Shown here one piece after another: positions 51,545 through 59,280 of a stretch of DNA of 64,000 bases; within the stretch, counting starts at the first letter, position 1; each line of letters starts with the position of its first letter. Source of the DNA: Streptomyces sp. 15-116A (GTDB taxonomy: Bacteria; Actinomycetota; Actinomycetes; Streptomycetales; Streptomycetaceae); the NCBI RefSeq assembly GCF_025290915.1, contig NZ_JAOCQE010000003.1:1-64000 (forward strand). The letters run 5' to 3'. The notes under the pieces are model-generated. The model was not told where the DNA came from. It saw nothing but the letters and a program-made list of their open reading frames with translations, and searched no databases. The position numbers were made by a program, and so were the translations under genes.

Positions 51545-52926
51545 CGCGGTTTGCCCAGGGCCATCGGGCATCGTGCGGTCGGCTCAGGCGCAAGGACGGC
51601 GGTATGCCGGACGCCGTCACCGGGCACAGCCGGCCGTGGTGTCAGCCGAACGCGCAGTCCGCTCGGCGTCAGTTCCCGGGAGGGATCGGGGACCACAGCC
51701 GATCCGGGGACAGCGGCAAGATGGAAGTCCCGCACGAGCAGTGCGGCGGCCAGTGTCATCTCGATGAGGCTCCAGGAGAGCCCCATGCACACCAGGGGAC
51801 CGGCCCCGAAGGGCAGGTAGGCGTACTGCGGGGCAGCCGTGCCCGTGCCCTGCGGAAGCCAGCGGTCCGGGTCGAAGCGCAGCGGCTCGGGGAACCAGCG
51901 GGCGTCGCGCTGGATGACGTAGGAGGGGACCATGACCTTTGTGCCCGGTGCCAGGGTGTAGCCGCCCAGGTCCGTCTCCTTGAGTGTGTGGCGCGCGTAC
52001 ACCCAGTTCGGCGGCCACAGACGCAGTGCCTCCTTGACCACGCGGGCGGTGAACTCCAGTTTCCTGTAGTGGTCATGGCTGATGTCGCCCGACGCGGGGA
52101 GCACGGCCGTGGCTTCCGCGGCGATGCGCTCCTGGACGTCTGGGCGCTTGACCAGTTCGTGAACGGTCCATCCGAACCCCGATGAGGGGGCGCTCTGTGC
52201 TGCCAGCAACGTGGCGGCCAGCGTTTCCCGAATGACCTTGTCGGACAGGCGTCCATGCCTCCCTGTCGGCTTCATGAGCACGCCGAGCAGATCGTCACCC
52301 TCGGTCCGGTCGTCCCGCCGCCGTACCTCGATGACCCGTGCGATGCCCTTCTCCAGTGCCTGGTTGGCGCGGGCCACTCGGCGGTGACGGGGAAGCGGAA
52401 GCCAGGAAGGAAGAGCGATGAGGCTGCGGATGACCGGGAGGAGGGAATCAAACAGTTCCTGCTCCAGTCCCTCCGTGAGGTGAGCGTCCTCGGCGAAACA
52501 GATCATCGATCCGAGCCTGGAGGTGAGGGAACGCATCTCCGCGACCACATCGACTTCACCGTGGGATTTCCACGACGGAATCGCCTTGCGCATCTCCGCG
52601 GCGATCATCGGGATCTTTTCCTGCATTGCGGCAGGGCGCATACCGCGCATGCGCGCAGCCCGGGACGACATCCACTGCTGCTGCGTGGCTGCGTCTTCTT
52701 TCTGCTTTCGGTGCAGGAAGTCCACTTCCCCGCCGAAATCTCTGTTGGTCCGCAGAAGGACTTCCCCGGCCAGGGACGGGTCGGCGGCGACCACGATATG
52801 ACGGTCGAAAGACCAGATCGCCCCGTGCTCCTGGGACATGCTGGTCATGAAGCCAAGACGGTCCTGGTCGTACGCGGGGCCGTTGCCGGCGAGGCGTCCG
52901 CCGACCGGTCCTGGAGGTCGGTTCAT
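51541..52926 (-). CDS. Cytochrome P450, probable RiPP-modifying enzyme
   Basis: A 461-residue P450 with E299-x-x-R302 (KEALR), the PERF-like FDPDRW, and the heme loop PFGAGPLVCMG (Cys380). The I-helix reads AAQSAPSSG where most P450s have A/G-G-x-D/E-T, so the usual acid-alcohol pair is changed. ATG 52926 has GGAGGAG at 4 nt, whereas ATG 52938 has no site. It lies 110 bp after a 33-residue peptide gene ending in two Tyr separated by Lys, consistent with P450 crosslinking of aromatic side chains, as in biarylitides and tryptorubin-type peptides. Confidence 0.88.
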   Translation of the reverse strand: MNRPPGPVGGRLAGNGPAYDQDRLGFMTSMSQEHGAIWSFDRHIVVAADPSLAGEVLLRTNRDFGGEVDFLHRKQKEDAATQQQWMSSRAARMRGMRPAAMQEKIPMIAAEMRKAIPSWKSHGEVDVVAEMRSLTSRLGSMICFAEDAHLTEGLEQELFDSLLPVIRSLIALPSWLPLPRHRRVARANQALEKGIARVIEVRRRDDRTEGDDLLGVLMKPTGRHGRLSDKVIRETLAATLLAAQSAPSSGFGWTVHELVKRPDVQERIAAEATAVLPASGDISHDHYRKLEFTARVVKEALRLWPPNWVYARHTLKETDLGGYTLAPGTKVMVPSYVIQRDARWFPEPLRFDPDRWLPQGTGTAAPQYAYLPFGAGPLVCMGLSWSLIEMTLAAALLVRDFHLAAVPGSAVVPDPSRELTPSGLRVRLTPRPAVPGDGVRHTAVLAPEPTARCPMALGKPR

Positions 52927-53009
52927 CAGCTCCTCCATAGAGGCGATCCGGAACTTCAGCCTCCGCGGGCGGGGAAGCAGTGCTCCCTCCCCGCCCACGG
53001 AAATCAGAT

Positions 53010-53030
53010 TCCCTGACGTCAGTTCAGGGA
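53010..53030 (-). terminator. Stem-loop between peptide gene and P450 (attenuator)
   Basis: TCCCTGA (53010-53016) and TCAGGGA (53024-53030) form a perfect 7-bp stem with a 7-nt loop, starting 6 bp after the peptide stop codon. Such hairpins between precursor and enzyme genes commonly allow more precursor than enzyme. Confidence 0.5.
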
Positions 53031-53036
53031 GGCGGC

Positions 53037-53138
53037 TCAGTACTTGTAGCTCTTCCGTGGATTCGGCCGTTCCGGAATCTGGAACTGGCGAAAAATGATC
53101 GTCCCCCCGGGCGGTTTCTCCCGGGGCCTTGGTGCCAT
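53037..53138 (-). CDS. Putative RiPP precursor peptide, 33 residues
   Basis: ATG 53138 opens a frame of 33 codons plus TGA (53037-53039). The N-terminal part is basic and Pro-rich (MAPRPREKPPGG), followed by TIIFRQFQIPERPNPR as a likely recognition leader and the C-terminal core KSYKY with two Tyr. It is the first frame after the divergent promoter and directly precedes the P450 operon. The frame is closed upstream by a stop with no other ATG/GTG. The Shine-Dalgarno is weak (GGGA at a distance), the main reason for caution. Confidence 0.7.
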   Translation of the reverse strand: MAPRPREKPPGGTIIFRQFQIPERPNPRKSYKY

Positions 53139-53172
53139 TTCAGGCTGTCGTTCCCGGATTTCCTGGTCCAGC

Positions 53173-53202
53173 GTTATAGCCCCGCACTAAGCTGCATGCA
53201 GC
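53173..53202 (-). promoter_or_regulatory. Promoter and palindrome of the RiPP operon
   Basis: On the minus strand a TATAAC hexamer (53173-53178) lies about 35 bp before the peptide ATG. A perfect 12-bp palindrome GCTGCATGCAGC (53191-53202) covers the -35 area and lies 20 bp before the LuxR start. It is the best candidate operator for the divergent regulator. Confidence 0.45.
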
Positions 53203-53221
53203 AAACTTCCAGGGGGTAAAT

Positions 53222-54361
53222 ATGGACAACGCGGGCATGTGGGATGTGCGGCGGCTGGACGAGACCGAGATCAGCATCTACCGCTGGGCCTCACGCGAGG
53301 GCTGGGTGGACGTGCCTGCGGCAGCCGCGACGCTCAACCTGCCGCCTGAGGAGGTTCAGCAGGCTGTCGAGGCCCTCGTGAAGCGGCATCTCCTGCGCAC
53401 GGCGCCCGCAGGTCCGGGAGAAGAGCCCCGGGTTGTTCCCGTCGCGCCTCAGGCTGCCGCAGCGAGCGCGCTGACCCCGGCTGAGACCTTTCTGCGGAAC
53501 CAGCTGGCCCGCGCTGAAGAGCTCCGCAGTGAGTACGACTTCCTGGAGAGTGTCTTCGCCGAGGGGCGGCAGGCCACGGGCGCCGGTGCGACCGCGCACG
53601 AGGTCCGGGACCTCAAGACCGTCGTCGACCTGATCGACGACGCTCTGGCCCGCTGCCAGGAAGAGGTACTTGCCTGCGAACCCAGTCGGGAGCAGCCCTA
53701 CAGCCTGATCGAGCGCGCCTATGCGGGCGAACGGGGGGCACTTCAGAGAGGGGTGCGGATGCACACCCTGTACCAGCACACGGCCCGCTATCACGACGCG
53801 ACCCAAAGGCACGTAGACCGGCTACTGGCCTCCGGGGCACAGGTACGGACCCTCAGTGACCTGTTCGGCAGGATGGTCGCCTTCGACCGGAGAACCGTCT
53901 TCATCCCGCACCACGAAGAACCTGACGGGGCAGTCATCATCAGTGACCCCGCTACCGTCAGCTACCTCTGCTCCGTGTTCGACCACGCCTGGGTCCTTGC
54001 CACCCCATACCGCCCCGGGCACCTCAGCAGCCCCTCTCTGGCCGGCGAAGCCAAGCAGGCCATCGTCCGCCTGCTGACCGAAGGCATGAAAGACGAAGTC
54101 ATCGCCCGCCGACTCGGCATGTCGGTGCGGACATGCCGAAAGCACATCGCCGAGATCATGGAGACCTTCGGAGCCGAGAGCCGGTTCCAGGTCGGCTACC
54201 TCATCCGTGCACGCCTCGGGGAACCGGGCACCACAACAGCGGATCTCGATCACGTCATCGCTCCTGCCTGCTCCTCGGGCCAGCACGCCGAGCACACAGG
54301 GGATTCGGTCCGCTCCATGGATCGCACACCTCGGAGGCGAGGCGACGGTACGCAGAAATGA
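53222..54361 (+). CDS. LuxR-type regulator of the RiPP island
   Basis: A 379-residue regulator with an N-terminal winged-helix-like region (ETEISIYRWASREGWVDVPAAAATLNLPPEEV in part), a PLD/TrmB-like middle (HTLYQHTARYHDATQRHVDRL) and a C-terminal LuxR HTH (AIVRLLTEGMKDEVIARRLGMSVRTCRKHIAEIM in part). It lacks a receiver domain. It has the same architecture as the regulator at 5730-6803. ATG 53222 follows AGGGGG. The divergent position makes it the pathway regulator. Confidence 0.85.
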   Translation: MDNAGMWDVRRLDETEISIYRWASREGWVDVPAAAATLNLPPEEVQQAVEALVKRHLLRTAPAGPGEEPRVVPVAPQAAAASALTPAETFLRNQLARAEELRSEYDFLESVFAEGRQATGAGATAHEVRDLKTVVDLIDDALARCQEEVLACEPSREQPYSLIERAYAGERGALQRGVRMHTLYQHTARYHDATQRHVDRLLASGAQVRTLSDLFGRMVAFDRRTVFIPHHEEPDGAVIISDPATVSYLCSVFDHAWVLATPYRPGHLSSPSLAGEAKQAIVRLLTEGMKDEVIARRLGMSVRTCRKHIAEIMETFGAESRFQVGYLIRARLGEPGTTTADLDHVIAPACSSGQHAEHTGDSVRSMDRTPRRRGDGTQK

Positions 54362-54454
54362 GAGGTCTGCGAGATCGCGGACCCTTGTTGGAGCCTGTCC
54401 GGCTTGCCTCTGATCTTCGTTCTCACAACCCTTTCGCGAAACGGCCCTCGCAAC

Positions 54455-54487
54455 TGGACGGCGTTCACCTCGGCCGTTCGCGGATCT
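54455..54487 (+). repeat. Right 33-bp direct repeat of the RiPP island
   Basis: An exact copy of 49035-49067, the 3' end of DUF397, here without the rest of that gene. It is followed by a frame ending SSQPGA-stop. The DNA between 54362 and 54454 shows no gene. Confidence 0.85.
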
Positions 54488-54517
54488 TCGCAACCGGGAG
54501 CCTGACGAGGACGGTGC

Positions 54518-55399
54518 CTACTGGCTTCCGCCCCCGCAGCCGCCGCTCCCACCACCCCCGCAACCACCACCGCCGCCGTACGCACTCGTACCGAGGCCGG
54601 AGTCGCCCCAGAGGGGCCGGTCTCCGGCGCGCCATGTCTCCGCGGCGGCCAGAGCCCTGAGCTCGGGATCCTGGACGGCGGCTGGGCCGGAGAGGGCGAG
54701 CGTGCCGGTGGGGGTGACGGCGAGGGCGGTGAGGGCGTTCGGCGGGCGGGAGGATGCGGGGCGTTCGCGTTCGCCGCGCAGGAGGTCGAGCGTGAACCGG
54801 ACGCGGTGCGGGACGCGTTCCTCCGTCGGCTTGACGAGGGCGGCGGGTGCGGCGGCGAGGACGGCCAGGGCGAGGCCGGTCCACCAGAGGTGCGGGTCGC
54901 CGCCGATGAGTTCATAGGCGGTAGGCGCCAGCGCGAGAAGGGCCGCACACCACAGCAGCAGTCTCGCCCGATACTGCTTGCGCAACAGCGCGGAGCCGAC
55001 CAAGAGCCCTTCGCCGCACAGCCGTTCCTCCACTTCCCGGACGGCACCGCTCCTGGCGACCTCGGCGACGAGCTTCCCGGCCCGCTCACTTCGCGCGACG
55101 CCGGCGGCCTTGACGACGGCCCCTTCCACGCCGCCCCGCGCAGCCCCGTCATGCAGGACGACCCGATCACCGCCGTCGATGACGGACATCCGCCCCTGCG
55201 CATGCATCCGCGCCAGCACGGCCGTCACGACCCGCCGCCGCCCACCGGCCAGACAGCCAAGCTCCTCGACGGTCAGCCCTTCACGGACGGCGACGTCCGC
55301 CTTCATTGCCACCGCGACCTTGACGGCGACGACCAGCCGATACGCCACCACCCCGGCCACGACGATCAACGCACCGACATAAACCCCCGCACGCACCAT
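54518..55399 (-). CDS. TIGR04222-type membrane protein
   Basis: A 293-residue protein with an N-terminal helix (VYVGALIVVAGVVAYRLVVAV), a soluble middle, two further helices around 140-185 and a Gly/Cys-rich tail (GGGGGCGGGGSGGCGGG), the hallmark of the TIGR04222 family; function unknown. I chose ATG 55399, with CGGGGGC upstream; ATG 55480 is also possible. In-gene Ala/Arg-rich sequence is typical for Streptomyces members. Confidence 0.75.
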   Translation of the reverse strand: MVRAGVYVGALIVVAGVVAYRLVVAVKVAVAMKADVAVREGLTVEELGCLAGGRRRVVTAVLARMHAQGRMSVIDGGDRVVLHDGAARGGVEGAVVKAAGVARSERAGKLVAEVARSGAVREVEERLCGEGLLVGSALLRKQYRARLLLWCAALLALAPTAYELIGGDPHLWWTGLALAVLAAAPAALVKPTEERVPHRVRFTLDLLRGERERPASSRPPNALTALAVTPTGTLALSGPAAVQDPELRALAAAETWRAGDRPLWGDSGLGTSAYGGGGGCGGGGSGGCGGGSQ

Positions 55400-55579
55400 C
55401 CCATGCCCCCGTATCCACCGCCCTGCGCAGAACAGTTGTCCCCGCCCCACCAGATCGACAAGCCCTCGCTCCGCCCTCACCCGCCCGCGTGAACATCACC
55501 GGAACATGAGATCCCGACCACGACAACTTCCCTACGCTCGGCGCAACTTCAGAAGGCATATGCACGGAACAGGAATTCC

Positions 55580-56103
55580 ATGGTCAAGCACCCGGACAAG
55601 CCCGCGGCCTGGGCCTACTACGCCGCCTACCTCTGGACGAAGTACAAGCTTCCGACGGTTCTCCTGGTCGTCTGCCAGGACTACGCGACCGCCAAGTGGG
55701 CCCAGCAGTCGGTCAGCAGCGGCCTCCCGCAGATCCCCGCGCTCACTCTTCAGCCATTGGTCGCCGGTCCGCACAACATGCCGGTCATCACCGACGCGGC
55801 CAAAGCCCGCGAGGATCTCGTGCTGGCCAGTCTTGCGGCCCGGCCAAGCACATCTGGAGGAACCTGGTGGCTGTGGACCTTTCCTTCTACAAGTCGTACA
55901 TCGCCGAAGAGATCCGCGAGGAAGGCCGTGAGCAAGGGATTGCGGAGGCCGTGTTGCGCATCCTCGAGAAGCGCGGGCTCGCGGTCTCCGATGAGGTTCG
56001 CCGGCGGGTCACGGAATGCAGGAATCCCGAGCTGCTGGATCTCTGGCTCGACAGGGCCGTCACGGCGACCGAGACCGAAGAGATCTTCGACGGCGGCGAG
56101 TGA
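55580..56103 (+). pseudogene. Degraded Rpn/PD-(D/E)XK-type family gene
   Basis: Two frames carry pieces of one family: first WAYYAAYLWTKYKLPTVLLVVCQDYATAKWA to ITDAAKAREDLVLASLAA (from 55580), then, after a shift near 55850, DLSFYKSYIAEEIREEGREQGIAEAVLRILEKRG to the stop at 56103. The family (Rpn-like transposase/nuclease relatives in Streptomyces) is normally about 250-300 residues; the N-terminal catalytic part and an internal segment are missing. Confidence 0.6.
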
Positions 56104-56124
56104 CGAGGACGGCGCGGGCCACGG

Positions 56125-56724
56125 TCAGTCCTGGTCCGCGCTGATCGACCGCCAGATCCGGTCCGGCAGGACCCTCGCCGCCTCGTCCAGGTCGATGTCT
56201 CCCATGGTCAGCCAGCGGCGGCTCGCGCCGATCACCGGGCCCAGGATCAGCGACTCCAGCACCGGCTCCGGCAGGGGAGCCACCTCGCCGCGTTCCACAT
56301 GCGTGCGCAGCCAGGCGGACAGCGGAGTCAGACGCGCTTCCTGCGCGTCGCGGAGCATCTGCGCCTGGGTCATCGTCAGACGGTCCGCGCGCGAGGAGTG
56401 CAGCAGCATGCCCACCGCACGATGTTCCTGGACGAAACCGACGTACGCCCGCACCAGCGCACGGATGCCCGTCCGGGCCGTGCGCGCGGGTTCCAGGGCC
56501 GCGAGCATCTCGCCCAGCAGACGCCCCAGCCAGCGCATCAGAAGGGCGTTCAGCAAGCCGTCGAGGCTGCCGAAGTGGTGGTACAGGCTGCCCAGACTGA
56601 CCCCGCTGGCTTTGGTGACGGCGTGGACCGTCAGGCCCTGCTCGCCCTCCTCGGCGTAGACGCGCAGCGCCGCGTCCAGGAGCAGTTCGACGGTGGCTTC
56701 GCCGCGTTGCTGCTTCGGGGTCAT
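56125..56724 (-). CDS. TetR-family regulator
   Basis: A 199-residue repressor with HTH LTVHAVTKASGVSLGSLYHHFGSLDGLLNAL (about 28-58) and an all-helical ligand domain (QEHRAVGMLLHSSRADRLT). ATG 56724 has AGGACGG upstream; ATG 56757 has no site. The target is unknown and no divergent enzyme gene lies next to it; the kinase gene is about 200 bp away. Confidence 0.85.
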   Translation of the reverse strand: MTPKQQRGEATVELLLDAALRVYAEEGEQGLTVHAVTKASGVSLGSLYHHFGSLDGLLNALLMRWLGRLLGEMLAALEPARTARTGIRALVRAYVGFVQEHRAVGMLLHSSRADRLTMTQAQMLRDAQEARLTPLSAWLRTHVERGEVAPLPEPVLESLILGPVIGASRRWLTMGDIDLDEAARVLPDRIWRSISADQD

Positions 56725-56929
56725 GGGCGACACCGTCCTCGCGTGTCCTGCGTGCATCTACGCCAGTGATGCTACGTGGCCGAATCACCCCTGAACTAGA
56801 ATCACTTTCTAGAAACTACTTCCAATCTTCCTCGCTCATGGTCCACACTGGACCCCGCGTCCGGACCCGTGTCCGTCCGTGCGGGCTGGGGGGAACGCAT
56901 GGGCGCGGGTCCGGACGGACGGGGCGGCC

Positions 56930-58825
56930 GTGACCGGGAACGGGGAGCGAGTGAACGGGGACACCGGGTTCGACCTCGCGGGCAGCGGGGCCGAGCCTCT
57001 TCAGGACGACGATCCGCGCCAGATCGGGTCGATTCCGCTGGTCGGACGGCTCGGGGCCGGTGGCATGGGCCGGGTGTATCTGGGCGTGCACGAGGGGCGT
57101 TACGCCGCCGTCAAGCAGGTGCTGCCCTCCGTGGCCGGTGAGGACGAGGACTTCCTGCGCCGCTTCGGGCACGAGCTGGACAATCTCGCGCGGCTGCCCG
57201 CGGACGCGACCGCTCCGCTGCTCGCCGGTGACCGTGACGCCCGTCCGCCGTGGTTCGCCACCGCCTACGTCCCCGGCATCACCCTGCGGGAGGCCGTCGA
57301 GCTGCACGGGCCGCTGCCCGCCCGCGCGCTGTGGTTACTGCTGCGGGAGGCCGCGGCCGGTCTCGCGGCGGTGCACGAGCTGGACATGGTGCACCGCGAC
57401 CTCAAGCCGTCCAACGTGATGCTGACCCTCGACGGGCTCACCCTCATCGACTTCGGGGTCGCCCGTGCCGCCGAGCAGAGCCAGGTCACCCGGACCGGCA
57501 TGGTCGTCGGCACCCCGGCGTTCATGTCGCCCGAACAGGCCTCGGGCGTACGGGCGTCGAGCGGCGCCGTGGACGTGTTCGCGCTGGGCTCGGTGCTCGC
57601 GTACGCGGCCTCCGGCCGGCCGCCGTTCGGGGAGGACTCCGGGCACCCGGTGCTCTACCGCATCGTGCACGAGCAGCCCGATCTGGAGCCGTTGCGTGAG
57701 CTGGATCCGCAGCTCGCCGACGTCGTCGCGTCCTGCCTCGACAAGGACTACGAGGGCCGTCCCAGCGCCGCCGAACTCGTCGAACTCGCCGAGCAGCACG
57801 GCCCGTTCACGCCTCCGCTCTGGCCCGACGACATCACCGCACCGCTCACCGAGCGGGCCGCCTTCGCGGAGCGGATCCCGGAGCCCGATCGGCTGCCGGC
57901 GCCGGCGTCGGCGCCGGCACCCGTGCCCGAGCCCACGTCCGCGTCCACGCCGGACCCCGCGCCGCCCAAGAAGTGGAACCGGCGGACCAAGGTCGTGCTC
58001 GCCGTCGTACCCGTCGTGGTCGTCGCCGCCACGACGACGCTGGCGATCCGTCTGCTGCCCTACTCCACGCCCGCCGGGGACGAGGCCCGCGGAGGGGCCG
58101 CCACCGCCACCGCGTCCGCCGGGTCCTCACCCGGTGCGAACCCGTCCGGCTCCCCGGCCCACGGCTCCTCCGCGTCCGCGGGAGGGGAGAAGGCCAAGGG
58201 AGGCGAGGACGGCCGCGACGGTGACGACGGCAAGGGCGGAGAGAACGGAGAGGAGGGGCGCAACGGGCAGAACGGGGCGGACGGCAAGGGAACCGGCGCG
58301 GGCTCCGGCGGCAGCGACGGCGGCGGATCCGGTGACGGGTCCGGCGGTACCGAGGGAGGCGCCGGATCCGGGGGTTCCACCGCGTCCGGAGGCTCAGGCG
58401 GTGGCAGCGACGGCACCGGCGGCTCGGGAACCACCGGCACCTCCGGGGGTACCGGCCCGGACAGCCCCGCCTCCGGCACCGCTCAGTACCGCAACGGCGA
58501 CACCGGCGAGTGCCTCTCCGCCCTCTACGGCGCCGCCCAGCACGGTTCCTGCTCGGGGGCCGCCGCCTCCTGGACCGTACGCAGCGCGTCCGACGGCAGC
58601 TTCCAGCTCGTCAACAACAGCAGTAAGCAGTGCATGTACGCCAACATGCTCGGGCAGGCCGTCTTCGTCGGCAGCTGCGGCAAGGCCTCGAGTTACTGGC
58701 GCTCGGCGTCCGGCGGCGCGCTCAAGAGCGTGTCCAACGGCGGCTGCCTCGACCTCGGCATGAACAGCGGGGTCATCACGGCCACCTGCGCGGGGGAGGC
58801 CTCCCAGCGCTGGACCAGGAGCTGA
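56930..58825 (+). CDS. Ser/Thr protein kinase with extracellular ricin-type lectin domain
   Basis: A receptor-type kinase of about 631 residues. The kinase domain (GRLGAGGMGRVYLG, VHRDLKPSN, IDFG, SPEQ) covers the first 290 residues; one TM helix (VVLAVVPVVVVAATTTLAIRL) follows near 360. Outside lies a 150-residue Gly/Ser/Asp linker and a beta-trefoil-like C-terminus (ECLSALYGAAQHGSC, SYWRS, QRWTRS). A TTA codon at 57335-57337 lies in the kinase domain, so bldA should control translation. The start is uncertain: GTG 56930 (GGACGGGG upstream) or GTG 56951. Confidence 0.88.
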   Translation: MTGNGERVNGDTGFDLAGSGAEPLQDDDPRQIGSIPLVGRLGAGGMGRVYLGVHEGRYAAVKQVLPSVAGEDEDFLRRFGHELDNLARLPADATAPLLAGDRDARPPWFATAYVPGITLREAVELHGPLPARALWLLLREAAAGLAAVHELDMVHRDLKPSNVMLTLDGLTLIDFGVARAAEQSQVTRTGMVVGTPAFMSPEQASGVRASSGAVDVFALGSVLAYAASGRPPFGEDSGHPVLYRIVHEQPDLEPLRELDPQLADVVASCLDKDYEGRPSAAELVELAEQHGPFTPPLWPDDITAPLTERAAFAERIPEPDRLPAPASAPAPVPEPTSASTPDPAPPKKWNRRTKVVLAVVPVVVVAATTTLAIRLLPYSTPAGDEARGGAATATASAGSSPGANPSGSPAHGSSASAGGEKAKGGEDGRDGDDGKGGENGEEGRNGQNGADGKGTGAGSGGSDGGGSGDGSGGTEGGAGSGGSTASGGSGGGSDGTGGSGTTGTSGGTGPDSPASGTAQYRNGDTGECLSALYGAAQHGSCSGAAASWTVRSASDGSFQLVNNSSKQCMYANMLGQAVFVGSCGKASSYWRSASGGALKSVSNGGCLDLGMNSGVITATCAGEASQRWTRS

Positions 58826-58853
58826 CGCGGGGGCGGTCAGGCGGGCGCGGTTT

Positions 58854-59213
58854 TCAGGCGGAGGGCCCGCCCCGCTCACCGTCCCCCGGCTTGTCGTCCT
58901 TGTCCTTGCCCTTGTCCTCGTCCAGGGACTTAAGGAACTCGGGGTTGTCGTCCGGCGCCACCCACTGCTGCCGGCCACCGCCCCGGCCGCCCCGGCTCCA
59001 CGCGGTGCCGATGCTGCCGCCCGCGCCCGCGGGCTGCCGCTTCTTGCCCGCGATGATCCACGAGATCGAGCCGACCAGCGGGAACAGCAGCACGAGGATC
59101 GCCCACAGCGGCTTGGGCATATGGCGGATGTCCTCGTCCTTCGTGCTGATGCAGTCGATGAACGCGTAAATGCTCAGCGCCAGCGGCACGAGGAACATCA
59201 GCACCCGAAGCAT
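58854..59213 (-). CDS. PLD-nuclease N-terminal-domain membrane protein
   Basis: A 119-residue protein with two helices ([20 protein letters not shown] and [22 protein letters not shown]), the PLDc_N module, and a charged Asp/Lys-rich tail. ATG 59213 has GGAGAGG upstream. It is conserved before the menaquinone genes; function unknown. Confidence 0.85.
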   Translation of the reverse strand: MLRVLMFLVPLALSIYAFIDCISTKDEDIRHMPKPLWAILVLLFPLVGSISWIIAGKKRQPAGAGGSIGTAWSRGGRGGGRQQWVAPDDNPEFLKSLDEDKGKDKDDKPGDGERGGPSA

Positions 59214-59280
59214 GGGGCCTCTCCAGCGAAAGCGGTGGGCGGTACAAGGCCAGCGTAGCCGCTCGGGGATACTTGACCGC

